DNA of 64,000 bases from Macrolepiota albuminosa (Eukaryota; Basidiomycota; Agaricomycetes; Agaricales; Agaricaceae), in the NCBI GenBank assembly GCA_027475525.1, contig JAMWFC010000117.1, positions 496,001-560,000 of the forward strand, in the 5' to 3' direction. The position numbers were made by a program, and so were the translations under genes. The notes beneath the pieces are model-generated. The model made no database searches, had not been told where the DNA came from, and was given only the letters and a program-made list of their open reading frames with translations. Position 1 is the stretch's first letter, and each line of letters starts with the position of its first letter. Positions 21,901-33,710 of the stretch are shown in pieces.

Positions 21901-24900
21901 GAGTTCAATGGTTATACCAGGAGCAAGGAAGGCGCCACAAGATTGTCCCGCAGATCCCCTCATTCTGATGTGAATCGTGTCCTTGGGCAAACCCTCCTCT
22001 CCGTAGAGTTTGGAAACCTTGTAAGAAAGAGAAGTGCCCAGTGCACGGTCAGTGTTGGTCACCTCACATTCAATGTGGACTGGCAACCCCTTCGCCAAAG
22101 CAGGCTCTGACTCGTCGATGAACTTGTTGTCAAGACGGATATAGAGCTTGTGATCCTGCTGCCGCACTCGGTAAGTTGCGGCACCGGGACGCATCTGCCA
22201 AGCTGGTTTCAGGATAGCCGAAAGGTCGAGATGAGCCGTCTTCTTGGTGCGGAGCTTCTCATTGACCTTGAGCATGTCAGCCCGGCCAACCATCTCATTG
22301 ATCGTACGGAATCCAAGCTTGGCCATGTATCCACGAAGTTCTTCAGCAAGGTAATAGAAGAAGTTGATGACTCATTGATCGTACGGAATCCAAGCTTGGC
22401 CATGTATCCACGAAGTTCTTCAGCAAGGTAATAGAAGAAGTTGATGACTGCTCTGGTTGACCCGCGAACTTGGCGCGCAGTTGTGGATCTTGCGTGGCGA
22501 TACCGACTGGACACGTGTTCACTTGAAAAAAAGAGAAAATCAGTGGCACGTTGCCGAAATATAAGATAGGACTCACAATGACATTTGCGCATCATAATAC
22601 AGCCCATAGCGATGAGGGGGTCGTAGCAAAGCCCCACTCCTCTGCTCCCAATAAGCATGCAATGGCAATATCACGCCCCGTTCGAATCTGACCGTCAGTT
22701 TGGACAGTTACACGGCCGCGAAGGTCATTCAGAACGAGAGTCTGATGAGTTTCGGCAAGACCAAGTTCCCAAGGGAGACCGGCATATTTGATACCGGTCC
22801 AGCGCGAGGCACCAGTGCCTCCATCATGTCCAGAAATGAGAATATGATCAGCCTTGGCTTTTGCGACACCGCTCGCAACAATGCCAACACCAACTTCGGA
22901 AACAAGTTTCACGGAGACACGCGCTCGAGGGTTAGAACACTTCAAGTCGTAGATAAGTTGCTTCAGATCCTCAATCGAGTAGATGTCGTGATGAGGGGGA
23001 GGGGATATGAGACCAACGCCAGCAGTAGAGTGACGTGTACGAGCAATGGAGCCAGAAACCTTGTGCCCAGGAAGTTCACCACCCTCTCCTGGCTTCGCAC
23101 CTTGAGCCATCTTAATTTGAAGTTCATCGGCATCCGCAAGGTAATTCGCAGTCACCCCAAAGCGCCCTGAGGCAACTTGCTTGATCGCAGACCGCATAGT
23201 GTCACCATTGCCGAGCACAAGCGACCGCTCTGCATCTTCACCTCCTTCACCAGTATTAGACTTCCCACCAAGACGATTCATGGCCACTGCAAGAGTCGAA
23301 TGAGCTTCCATGGATATGGATCCATACGACATGGCTCCGGTGACGAATCGCTGGACGATTTCGTTCCAGGGTTCAACTTGCTCGATCGGAATTGGGGTTA
23401 CGCTCTCGTAACGGAAGTCCAGAAGACCACGAAGCTGTACACTCTTGCTCTGTTCGTTAGCGTTACGAGCGTATGAATCATAGGCTGCTTGATTCCGCTC
23501 CCTCACGGCGTCCTGAAGATGAGCGATACCGGAAGGATCATTGATATGGGCTTCACCTCCATCACGCCAGTGATATTCACCAGATTCTGGTAGACCAGGT
23601 GGTATAATGGTATCACGCGTTGGCCATCCCCGCTCGTGGAGTTCATAAGCATCCATAGCAAGAAGGTCGAAAGTAGCCCCTTGAACACGGCTGGCGGTTC
23701 CAATGAAGCAACGTTCCACAACTTCGCTGTGTAATCCCAGAACTTCAAAGATTTGCGCACCCTTGTAGGATTGAAGCGTAGAAATACCCATCTTGGACAT
23801 GACCTTGAGAATGCCGTTATCGACTGAATGGCGATAATTCTCCATCAACTGATCAACGCTCTTCCCGTTCTTGATCCTACAATGACGTAAATCAACCATA
23901 AAGAGAACAGGCAAGGAATCAATCTTACAATCCATCTCGGCCCAGCTTATGAATGGTCTCCATGACAAGCCAGGGGCAAACAGCGTCTGCACCATATCCA
24001 ACAAGAACACAAAGGTGATGGACTTCGCGAGCTTCCGCTGTCTCGATCATCAATGCAACTTTAGCCCGCTTCTTATGCAAAGTCAAATGGTGATGGACAC
24101 CGCCACAGGCAATGAGAGCAGAAAGAGGTACGCGGGAGGAACTGACGGCACGATCACTGAGAATGATAACTTTGATACCATCGTCAATGGCTTGGGCAGC
24201 CTCACTACAAACCCTTTCAAGGGCAAGCTGATACCCGGGAAGACCTTCAGATTTCGGGAACGTAACGTCAATGGTTCTGGAAGGCCAGCCAATGTAGGCC
24301 GATTTAAGGTTCTTCATGGCATTCATTTCTTCAATGGAGATGATGGGGGAGGGTAAAAGAATACGATGGCATTGCTCAGGTTTCATCTCGAGCAGGTTGC
24401 CCTCAGGTCCGACATACGCCTCGAGTGACATGACAATGCTTTCTCGGATAGGGTCAATGGGCGGGTTCGTTACTTGAGCGAAGAGTTGGCGGAAGTAGTC
24501 GTAGATGATGCGAGGCTGTACTGCCATCGCGGCAAGGGGAGCATCGTTACCCATAGATCCAAGAGCCTCTTTGCCGTCCAAGACCATAGGAAGCACGAGA
24601 AGGTTCAGCTGTTCCATGGTGTATCCGAACGCGAGCAGTTTGGGATCTGCTTCCAATGAGTAGCCATCGAGGACAGGCTCGAGACGGATGTTGCTGCGTA
24701 CGACTCGTTTGAGGATGTTCGGAACATGAAGGACGTGGGTTTCGACCCAAGACGCAAAGTTTTGCTTTGCCGCAGTGGTGCGCTTCAATTCCTTGTCATC
24801 GACGATCCTACCCTCCAGCGTGTCGACAAGAAGCATGCGACCAGGTTTCAGACGGCCTTTCTGAACAACTTTCTCGGGTGGGAGGTACACAGCTCCTACT

Positions 24901-26313
24901 TCAGACGCACAGACCATGATGTCTTCGTTGGTAACAATGAAACGGCAGGGTCGAAGACCATTCCTATCCAAGTTGGCACCGCAATAACGACCGTCGCTGA
25001 AAGTAAAGAGGGCAGGGCCGTCCCAGGGTTCTTGCAAGCATGCAGCCCAGTTATAAAAAGCTTTCTTCTCCGGCTCCATATTTTCGTTTCCTTGCCACGC
25101 TTCAGGAATCATCATCATGACAGCTTCGGGAAGCGTGACGACGCCGTTGACGACGAGAAGTTCGAGGACGTTGTCAAAAGCAGCAGAATCTGAGCCGCCG
25201 GTTTCTATGATGGGATAAAGTTGATCAAGATGATCGCCGAAATGTTGGGACGAAAGAACGCCTTCGCGGGCACGCATCCAATTTTTGTTACCGCGGACAG
25301 TATTAATCTCACCTAAATCTTGATCTTAGATATGAACCTAACACAGAAAAATCAAACGGACCGTTGTGCGCAGCGAGTCTAAGGGGCTGGGCTCTGTCCC
25401 AGCTGGGGAAAGTGTTCGTAGAGAAGCGTGAGTGTACCAAGGTGAAGTGGGATTGATACAGGACGTGATTGAGGTCATGATAATAGTTGTAAACTTGGGG
25501 CGGAGACAACTGTCCTTTATATATTATGTTCTTTGGGGATAATGAACATATGTAAAATCCTTTGGCAAGCGTGCTTTTACAAATTTATCAATTGAGTACG
25601 TCAACATCTGTTTGAAATCTTAGAAAGAAAAAGACAAACATGCTGTGAGTTGCGTGCTTGCGGAGAACATAGAGTTGACGCTCGAAATGCTTAGCATCAA
25701 AGGTATTGCCTTGGCATGCACTACCGTCGCCGTAGTGTGCACGTAGGACGACAAAGGGTTGCAGAATGGTAGGTTCCTTGCTACTAGCGGCCGGGCCAAG
25801 TATAGTTCCATCTGTAGGGACTTCACGCCAGCCAAGAACACGTAGACCAAGATCTACGGCAATTTTTGTGAAGACTGCTTGGTAGCTCTGGAGCTGAACC
25901 GGGTCGTTGGCTTTGAAGAAAACATTGCCGACAGCATATTCTCCCGGCGCAGGAAGTGTGCAACCTATGTCTCTCTCGGCCTCGCGCTTGAAAAATTGAT
26001 GAGGGATGGCAGTCATAACTCCCGCGCCATCACCATCACGGCTGTCGGCGCCGGTAGCACCTCTGTGAGTCATGGCACATAGAAGTTGACGAGCGTCAGA
26101 GACGATCTTGTGACTCGGCTTGCCCTTGATATGGCAGATGAAACCGACACCGCAAGAATCTTTTTCGTTCTCATTGAGGTACAGACCTTGGTTGGCGGGA
26201 AGGGAGGCATCAAAAGAGGACGGATCACGTTCTACAGCATTGAAGCCATTGATATTTTCAGGAGTAGCGAACTCGTTTACAAGCGGGAGGTCGGAGAGGC
26301 CAGAGGTGGCCAT
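18998..26313 (-). CDS. GLT1: NAD(P)H-dependent glutamate synthase (GOGAT), fused large and small subunits
   Basis: Makes two glutamates from glutamine and 2-oxoglutarate. The chain begins at ATG 26313 with a short propeptide and the Ntn-hydrolase Cys in [15 protein letters not shown]. It continues through the glutamine amidotransferase, central, FMN-binding synthase and GXGXG structural domains. The C-terminal beta-type region holds the iron-sulfur cysteines ([32 protein letters not shown]) and FAD/NAD folds ([15 protein letters not shown]). It ends at 18998 after [18 protein letters not shown]. Two 77-bp duplications (21561-21714, 22294-22447) and single missing bases near 21739 and at 22447/22448 break the frame. 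Two CCAAT boxes and two GATA-type sites lie upstream. Confidence 0.95.
21561..21714. repeat. Direct tandem duplication, period 77 bp
   Basis: 21561-21637 equals 21638-21714, with two further chance matches. In GLT1; collapse restores [14 protein letters not shown]. One base is missing about 25 nt beyond the second copy (IAA/ERF). Confidence 0.97.
22294..22447. repeat. Direct tandem duplication, period 77 bp
   Basis: 22294-22370 equals 22371-22447, plus two chance matches. In GLT1; between QPE and [12 protein letters not shown] one base is missing at the outer edge of the second copy. Confidence 0.97.
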
Positions 26314-27085
26314 GGACAGTGGTGAAGAGGACGAAGAAGGAAGAATGAAATGACCGACGCTTATCTTGTCTTGTGTCGGAACAATCTTTAGCGGCAAAAT
26401 TGAGGCGCCCAAAAATCCGGAGGACCGTCGCGATCGCCCGACTCGGCCGATTTTTTCCGATCTATGATCCCTCTGAGCTCTCCGATTGGCTCCCACAACC
26501 AATCCATCGTGCAGGCCCCGTTTTCACCCATGTCTTATCAGGTGACTAGACCCGTACTTTGCGGCAGTGACGCATGGCCCCTGAGCGCTGAGCAGTCTTG
26601 GCATGATTCATGGGTTCCTGTGCCTGCTCAACCCTCCTTCTGCAGAGCAGAAACAATATCTAATCCAAAGAGCAGTCTTCTCAGGATGCCTTTCAAGTTG
26701 GAACGTGGGCTACCTGAAAACAATTCATGATTTTTCACGGAGCGTTCGGCGATATGCATCCTTATCACATGTCTCATAGTCATGACCCTGAACATCCGAA
26801 TTGAGAATCCCAGCAAAAAACCTTGAAGGTACAAGTTTGTGTTCTTTGACATACATACAGCACACCCAAGGTTTAAAGCCTCAAAGCTTCTAAACTCCAG
26901 TTAATCTCAAAAAACCGCCGATGGGTGGGATTATCACAAACAATGATAGAACAAACTTGGTAGAAATGGACGCTGTGCTTCTTGTATGTAGACCCACAAG
27001 ACGGCTCATTCGTACTTGTAACAATGATTTCTTGAATGATTAAGTATGATGTAAGAAGATTGTTAACGCGGTCTGCGCCCGCAAA
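26314..27085. promoter_or_regulatory. GLT1 upstream region with paired CCAAT boxes and GATA sites
   Basis: GATTGG at 26484-26489 and CCAATC at 26499-26504 form an inverted pair of CCAAT boxes. AGATAAG-type sites (shown as CTTATCT, CTTATCA on +) lie at 26360-26366 and 26534-26540. GATA factors control nitrogen genes in fungi, so regulation of GLT1 by nitrogen status is a reasonable inference. The remainder up to the LST8 3' end shows nothing recognisable. Confidence 0.45.
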
Positions 27086-28571
27086 TCAGCTCGCTCCATC
27101 GTGAAGGGCACAACAAACAGTTGCTGGGAGAAAAATTTGCTTAGTCTACACGTCATCGACCTAAGAAGAACGATCCTACCTTTGTGATGACCACTATATT
27201 GTCGAACCGTCTCACCCGAAGCCATTTCCCAGAGACGAGCAGTGTGATCAGAAGATGCTTCAACAGCTCAACTTGAGAACTTAACAAGAAGGCAAGTTAG
27301 TTTTGCTTACCTGTCACAAGATACGCTGAATCGGCACTGAAGGCGCAGTCCCAAACCCAGCGTTGGTGCCCGATCAAGGTCCTCTCCAGCTTAAACTCGT
27401 AGTTGTAAGAGATTGACCATATTTTTACAGTAGTGTCAGCGGAGCACGTCGCTAAGTATCTTTTGTCATGGCTCGTCAGTAAGCATAAAAGACTCAAAAG
27501 TTGTTGTTACTTCGCGTCTGGGCTCAATAAACATCTTGTCAGATACTTATTATGTGCATGGAACCTCGTAACCGCTTGAAATCGTGGCAAACCCAAGTTT
27601 TCATCATTAACTTTCCACACGTAGCATTGTCCCTATTGAAAAGGATCAGCTCTGCAAGAAGTGGCCACAAGATACACTGCTCGCCTTGTTGTTTCCTGCT
27701 ACTAAGCAGGAACCGTCAGACGCAAGAGTAACTGACCGGATGGGAACATCTCCTGCTGGGGTCTTGCATACTCAAGAAAAATTAAGATTCTGTTCATAGT
27801 GTTGACTTGATGATAAGGACGTGAGTACTCACGAGCTCATGGGAGCAGATATTGTCAGATAGATCCCACTGCTTAATGCTGCCAGCTTGATCACACGAGA
27901 TAAGTTCTCCCTGATTTGGATGTATGCAAACGTCATTGACTGATCAGGGAAGAGATACGTTAAGAACAATCTGATGTAGCCGAAGAGGGGATCATTTCAC
28001 ACCTGGTGCCGAATTGTCATATGTGCGATGTAATTGTGAACTTCTGAGGTAAAGAGAAAACGGCTCAGGTTTTGGGCATGTTCTTGAATTCTTGTGTACC
28101 TTACCGCAAATCCCATATCTTGATTGTCCCATCTTCGCTTCCAGTGACAAGCCATTTCCCTTCACTGTGAAACGAGACCGATGTGACGTTCATTGTATGA
28201 CCCTCAAATGTAGCAAGCTGGATATTGTGAGCTTTTCTGCAAGGGATCAGAGCCCGCCTGACCCACAGGTTCGGACGATGTACTTGAAATTTCATAAATG
28301 CGGACTTTCTTGTGAATTGCAGCAGCTAGAAGACGTTTACTGGTTTACAAATCAGTGAAATCCGAAGGAATCACAAACATATCTCACTCGGGAGATATGG
28401 CCAGACGGTTGACTTGCTGTTGCCAAGTTCTTCAAGACATAATGATATATACAGTAAGAGACTGACGCCTGGTTCACTTGTTCGTGCAATGGTCCGAGAA
28501 CATATTCCACTCCAAGCCTCCCAAAAGCGTATTTCGTGATCGTAAGAACCGGTTACAAGAATTACAGACAT
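27086..28571 (-). CDS. LST8: LST8-type WD40 protein, TOR complex subunit
   Basis: Seven-bladed WD40 protein that stabilises the TOR kinase domain in TORC1 and TORC2. The N-terminus [20 protein letters not shown] and the following [10 protein letters not shown] are characteristic. WD repeats are seen as [55 protein letters not shown] and [16 protein letters not shown]. The chain ends in CALHDGAS at 27086. Length after splicing is about 320 residues, as expected. Many short introns (40-60 nt) split nearly every blade. An in-frame ATG further upstream (28685) exists, but the ATG at 28571 matches the usual start of the family. Confidence 0.9.
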
Positions 28572-28745
28572 GTCGTGACGGGCTGGAGCAGCTTTAGACA
28601 CTAGATTGGGTGCAGGCATGTTAGTGAAACGGTGAACCATTTGCAACGTGCGACGGTCTAAGGCCTCAGATGAAAACAACAACAAATAACCCTTTGCCGA
28701 GGGACAGGGACGCTTGATGGTGTCATGGTCTCCTGCGTTTCTTTA

Positions 28746-28899
28746 CTCTATTTCTTATAGCCTGAGATTCCATGTCACATCACCGCCCAACAGGTTGCTT
28801 GGGTCCAGCCGGTTTCATCACCCTCTATTTCTTATAGCCTGAGATTCCATGTCACATCACCGCCCAACAGGTTGCTTGGGTCCAGCCGGTTTCATCACC
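28746..28899. repeat. Direct tandem duplication, 2 x 77 bp
   Basis: 28746-28822 equals 28823-28899, in non-coding DNA upstream of LST8. Its presence outside genes shows the duplications are not linked to coding sequence. Confidence 0.97.
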
Positions 28900-29628
28900 T
28901 CGCCCCGCCGATATTTCTATTTGAAGGTCCAACAAGGTTCAAGGCAGAGGTGTCGGATAAAAGCTACAGATCCATTCCAGATTCCATCCCATTTCCCATT
29001 TCATCATGAAGATCTCGATCATACTTGCTGGCCCAACACCCCGAATTCAGGGGCTTCTGGTCGAAGTTGAGAGGCAATCATGAAGAACACGATCTTCTCA
29101 TGTGCTCGACTTTGCTTGTGAACTGCTACCTTCAGTTGGACCGACAATTTAGCTGCGTGGGAATACTTGTCCGTCCTTCGTTATTTTCTCCTCAACTTTA
29201 TCTCATAAAGATGCCATAGATTATTTCGATTCGCGCAGGGTCTTGTCCGGGTATCTATTTCCGATTCCGCGAAGCTGGAGAGTCCGACTGTCAAGTGCTA
29301 CACTGGAATCCCACCTGTACATCGTCACCAGTGATTCTTGAAACAACTGCGCGTATTTATTGTTTCCTTGTTCGATCGCTCATAATTCTGCCCTCTGAGC
29401 TATCTTTGTCTTGGGATTTCTCAGGGATTTAGCGTTCATTCCTCCACGCTTCTCCGTGACTGATTGAAATTGAAGGCTCGTGTTTCTGAGAAACCCTCAC
29501 GAAGCAATGGACCTTCTTGTCTCTTTCCAGTGTTCGATCGCTCATCTAGTATCCTTTATATACTGGAGTCCAAAGGAACCAGGTTTCCAACAACCTCTTG
29601 CCCACTAATTCCTTTGAATTTGTGGGCT
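28900..29628. other. Spacer / 5' leader of the small gene at 29629
   Basis: No convincing exon is seen. The 11-mer ttcgatcgctc occurs twice (near 29371 and 29533). The region probably holds the promoter and 5' UTR of the following gene. Confidence 0.35.
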
Positions 29629-29958
29629 ATGAACGCGTACCCTGTATGTTGTCGTTTGCAACTCCCTGTCTATCCTTCACAGAGAATACAATTCATCAGG
29701 CAGGAACTAGAGTCTTCTTCTGGGCTTCCAACGCGCAAATTGTTTACGGGTCCGTTGACTCGACTAGTAGAATGCCTGATGTAAGTGTATTTTATCATTT
29801 CAATCACTTTTTACTAAGGTTCTCTCAGGGCACTCTGGTGTTGACCATCAAACTTGATGGAGGTAGAACGGTTTCTTTACCGTGAGTTGCGCGATCCTCT
29901 TACTTGCCGAGATTGATCATTCCTTCGTAGTGCCGCCGGTATTACCAAGGTTACTTAA
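29629..29958 (+). CDS. Small 63-residue protein, Tudor/SH3-like, function unknown
   Basis: Four exons (29629-29643, 29685-29780, 29829-29881, 29931-29958) total 192 nt and encode 63 residues. Introns are 41, 48 and 49 nt with GT-AG ends. The product reads MNAYPNTIHQAGTRVFFW at the start, then IVYGSVDSTSRMPDGTL, and ends GRTVSLPAAGITKVT. Strand-turn-strand spacing resembles a small beta-barrel, but this is inference. I know of no assigned function. The reading frame is maintained across three splice junctions, which supports a real gene. Too short for most automatic ORF calls. Confidence 0.6.
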
Positions 29959-30191
29959 GCGTTTTCTTGTTACATGTTTTTGGCTAGGAGCCTCCACATT
30001 TTGGCTGACATTTTTGCGACCTTTCCGAATCACCACCAACGAAATACCTCGAGTTATCTCACTCTCGTCGGTCATGTTAGAACATATCATCACATTCTAT
30101 TGCATATCATAATATGCTCTTCAACCTTGCACACTGTTGAACCATCTCAATTCCTAATACTTGTGGTTTATACTATAGGGACTGGCTAATC

Positions 30192-30350
30192 ATGTCGATC
30201 GATAATGCAACCGAGAGAACTGATCAACAATCAAGTGAATACATACTTAGGGGGGTGATGGAGGAAGTGACGAACATGTGGCCCGGAGGAAATAATCTTG
30301 AAGAGATGTTGAGAATGAGCTTGGTACCTTTTCCTAGATGTGAAGCTTGA
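30192..30350 (+). CDS. Short acidic ORF, 52 residues, hypothetical
   Basis: ATG 30192 opens a frame of 52 codons ending at TGA 30348-30350. It contains YILRGVMEEVTNMWPGG and NNLEEMLRMSL, which look amphipathic and helical. There is no known family. It could be part of a spliced gene whose other exons I cannot place, or chance. Confidence 0.25.
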   Translation: MSIDNATERTDQQSSEYILRGVMEEVTNMWPGGNNLEEMLRMSLVPFPRCEA

Positions 30351-31029
30351 TCGACGATTTGAGGATATACATGCAATACCTTGCAAGACTTGAAATGCAC
30401 CACAGCAGTCTTGATGGATGCATGTACACACGACGGGCCTCTTAATTCATTAAAGGACTAACGTTGGTGATAAAGCTTACCATACGCACGTATGTAGTCG
30501 TTTTACGCTCACATGAAGTCTGATCGATGATCGATAAGTTATCAGCACCGCTTCGTTGTCAAATGGTTGAGCACGATGTAGGGAGACACATGAAGTCTGA
30601 TCGATGATCGATAAGTTATCAGCACCGCTTCGTTGTCAAATGGTTGAGCACGATGTAGGGAGAAAAAAGGTCGTGTGGATGATCTAAATTCGACAAGGTA
30701 TTCTCAGAAACACCGATGACTCCTTTCCTTTTATTGAAAATCAGGCCCCCAACAAGTCCAGGAGCCCCGATGTGGCGATGACTTCATAGAACCTTCGGAA
30801 ATGGGCATAGGGCCGGGTATCTATTGAGTATAAGTGATGCAGATTTTAAGACCTGACGTCTTGTCCGATAGGCCATGGTAAGCGTATCGTAACCGATCAT
30901 AAAAGACTCGACTGCTTACCTCTACACAAATATTCGTGCTATTGCACTTGACACCTAAGCCACATAATATACCTGCTAGGGAAGAACCACTCAGAATTGG
31001 ATTACTTACGTATCTGTATATTTCACAGG
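30351..31029. other. Non-coding spacer
   Basis: No plausible exons are seen. It contains one 77-bp duplication and the 3' flank of the ALKBH7-like gene. Confidence 0.4.
30510..30663. repeat. Direct tandem duplication, 2 x 77 bp
   Basis: 30510-30586 equals 30587-30663 in intergenic DNA. Confidence 0.97.
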
Positions 31030-32045
31030 TCAAAGTCCAACGGAGCCTGAGATTTGGTCGGCGTGTGAGGAAGCATCGACCGGTTCAGACAATACAGGGA
31101 GATCCTTCGCGATAATGAAACATCGTTGAAAGATCAAACTTGATGTCAGAAATATAGCCAGTTAAATTACACACCCTAATTATGATACTGAGCCGTTGTC
31201 CGATACGTGAGTCTTGCTCATTAGAAAGCTTGTCCTTCAGAATGGAATGCTTGTACTGGTAACGCATCGAGTCTCTGTGTTTCAAACATAGTGACAGGTC
31301 AGACATGAGATAATAATCAATTGCACCTTTGTAGATAAACACTGCCTGAGGGCAATAGCACATCGAAATTGTCATTTCCATTAGGGCCTTCCATGCGCAA
31401 AGTTCGTTCGCCACCTAAACTGACGGCCATAATCCACGCCCCACTAGCCGAAGTGTTGTCAACATGTGGAAGTATTTCTCCACGAGAAGCAAGGTGGAGA
31501 AGATGAGTTTGGACTTTGTTGGTTGGGCATAAACTGTATAAATTACGTAGAATTGGGAAGAGTCCGGCCACTTCATCTTCAGGCCATGAGTTCAGATGCA
31601 TCTCACGATAGTGGTGTATGACACCGTCAAAGTGACCCTGTTACAAGTGCTGATCATTCAAATCTCAGGATGTTGTGAAGATTGGAGACCCCTCACCTCT
31701 TGGAAATCATAATAATCATCTGGGAAGAAACATTCATGGAGTAAGTGTGTTGTGAAGATTGGAGACCCCTCACCTCTTGGAAATCATAATAATCATCTGG
31801 GAAGAAACATTCATGGAGTAAGTGTGTTTGGTTCTACGGTTGGTCATAAGATATCTCTTCATTCGCTGACGAGCTCGTCTAGTCTCCATATCATCCAATT
31901 TTTGAAGAGCAGCAGCCAACAGAACGTGTTGTTCATGAGGAGCGAAAAATCGAGGCCATAATATTAGATTTGGCGCACATGTTATGGCCTCGGCACGGTT
32001 CCATACTGTGATCATTCTCCTCGTAATTTTGTTGGAGAACGCCAT
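31030..32045 (-). CDS. ALKBH7-like 2-oxoglutarate/Fe(II) dioxygenase
   Basis: Mammalian ALKBH7 is a mitochondrial dioxygenase involved in programmed necrosis and mitochondrial RNA or protein oxidation. Visible features: an N-terminus rich in Arg, Thr and hydrophobics that could be a presequence; YYDFQEGHFDGVIHHYREMH; Fe ligands in GEILPHVDNTSASGAW (His-x-Asp) and YQYKHSIL (third His); and the 2OG-binding Arg in RLSIIIRDLPVL. The double-stranded beta-helix core reads VSLGGERTLRM and LLPSGSVYLQR. Stop is at 31030. The 77-bp duplication at 31671-31824 shifts the frame, and one base is missing at the outer edge of its second copy (before LLHECFFPDDYY). It is divergent from the carrier gene. Confidence 0.85.
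31671..31824. repeat. Direct tandem duplication, period 77 bp
   Basis: 31671-31747 equals 31748-31824 (four more chance matches). In the ALKBH7-like gene, at an exon-intron boundary, with one missing base after the second copy. Confidence 0.97.
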
Positions 32046-32219
32046 GCACCTTCGGGTAGAAAGGAGTAGACTTTAGTGAATATGGACAGAACTAACTGGT
32101 CACCAATCTATGGCAAATAAGTCAAAGCCGTCGGACATACGATCAAGGTTCTTTCAAGCGCCTGTTTTTGTCGTTCGAATGTGACAACCCTTTTGGCTGG
32201 CTTTGCATGTCATTGGTCA

Positions 32220-33635
32220 ATGGTTCTGATGACAGGTCGTCCACTTCGGTCCAGGAAAACGCAACAAGTTAGTAGTTTTGACTACTGATATATATTCAAT
32301 GTTCATTTCTAACTTTCGTGATTAAGAGGAACCACGAGGAAACTTGGAAGCTGCGCTAGCGCAAACACTAACAAGGAGTGCAGCCCTATATTTTTCTCGT
32401 CCGGTACGGTTGTTTCGACCTTCGAAAGGTACGGTATTCTCTCCCAATTTTCTATTTGTATTGAGCAAAGGTACGATATTCTGCTCCACTTCCTACCCTC
32501 ATGGTGGTAGTTAGTGGTTGGCATTTTCTCCGAGGACTTGCTGCAAAACATGGATCTTCACTGGGTCCTCAGTATATATATAATCTTATCAAGACACAAG
32601 GGGTGAGCGATATTTACTAATAAAGGACTGCGGCTATGTTGTTTTTAATGCCGTGCCAATAGGTCGTAGTTATACCGAAGCATTTTATACCGCCTATGCT
32701 AGTAAATGCAATGCTTGGAACAATTTTGTGGGGCACATATGCAGAAGTGCATCCCTTGATAGAGCCACATATGCGGTATCATCCTATTCTCTGTGCGGGC
32801 CTTGCGGGTGGTATTGCTGGAGGTATCCAAGCTCTTCTTGCTGCTCCGGCTGAAAATGTGCGCATCCTTCTGGAGGGAGGGTCGGGAGGAAGCTCATGGT
32901 CAAAAGCTTGGAAAGAAGTTTTTCGAAGCACAAGATCTCGATCATTATCAAGTAAAGATGATATTGAAGATATTCGCCGGCTGAGAGCCTGGATGAAGGA
33001 CGTCGGTGACATGGCGGGTCGCGGATGGAATGGCTGGGGCTGGGGTTTTGGAAAGGATATTTGTGGTGAATTCCATATTATATAATGATATCTACCTGCT
33101 TATCTGCTTTTCCAGGATTCGCTGCGTTCTTCTCCGTCTTTGAAGTCACTCGCCGTATTGCTTTACAAGCCAAAGATACATCAAAACGGCGTGTTGATCA
33201 ATTGGACCATCAAAAATTTGGTAGTGTACAACGACACCTCCCTAAAATGATACATGGCTTGACGCTTGTTAGCGGTGGCGTAAGCTATTCTTCATTACTT
33301 ACGACCTGCAAATGACTGTTTTGTATCAGGTGCTTGCTGGTCTGGCATACGAAACTACTTGTAGGCCATGGGACGTCGCGCGTCGGATAGTCCGAATGGA
33401 AAAAATTAGCGCTACCCAATCTCCATTCAATATGGTACAACTTATTGTTCTGAAAGCTCGAGATGAGGGGATTCTATCATTTTTGCGTTCTCATCATAGT
33501 CCTCATGATGATCCTCCTCTTCAATCGGGTTTCAGACGGAGGCTGGTCGGTGTGTCCAGGACTCTGGGTCGTGTAGGTCCGTGGGGGTTTGGGTTTCTCG
33601 TATGGGAATCTTATGGGCCAAGTCTGAGTACTTAA
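32220..33635 (+). CDS. Mitochondrial carrier-like membrane protein
   Basis: Exons follow GT-AG introns at 32236-32326, 32429-32510 and 32603-32662, with others near 33064-33113 and 33280-33330. The product begins MTEEPRGNLEAALAQ (or MVLMTEE from ATG 32220), then ALYFSRPVRLFRPSK and GWHFLRGLAAKHG. Repeated small-residue helices occur, such as CAGLAGGIAGGIQALLAAPAE, where PAEN replaces the usual carrier PxD/E signature. VLAGLAYETTCRPWDVARRI is the matching element of a later repeat. This pattern fits the divergent inner-membrane carriers of fungi. The solute is unknown. Stop is at 33635. It starts 174 bp from the ALKBH7-like gene, head-to-head. Confidence 0.72.
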
Positions 33636-33710
33636 GGATTACATACGGATTACATAATCGCCAAAAACCTGACATTGATAGTTTTGCTTGCGAGTCATTA
33701 AGGATCCGGA

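Noticed and set aside
30192..30350. Lipopeptide mating pheromone precursor
   Set aside because: The short ORF ends in CEA with Cys at the third-last position, not a CaaX box.
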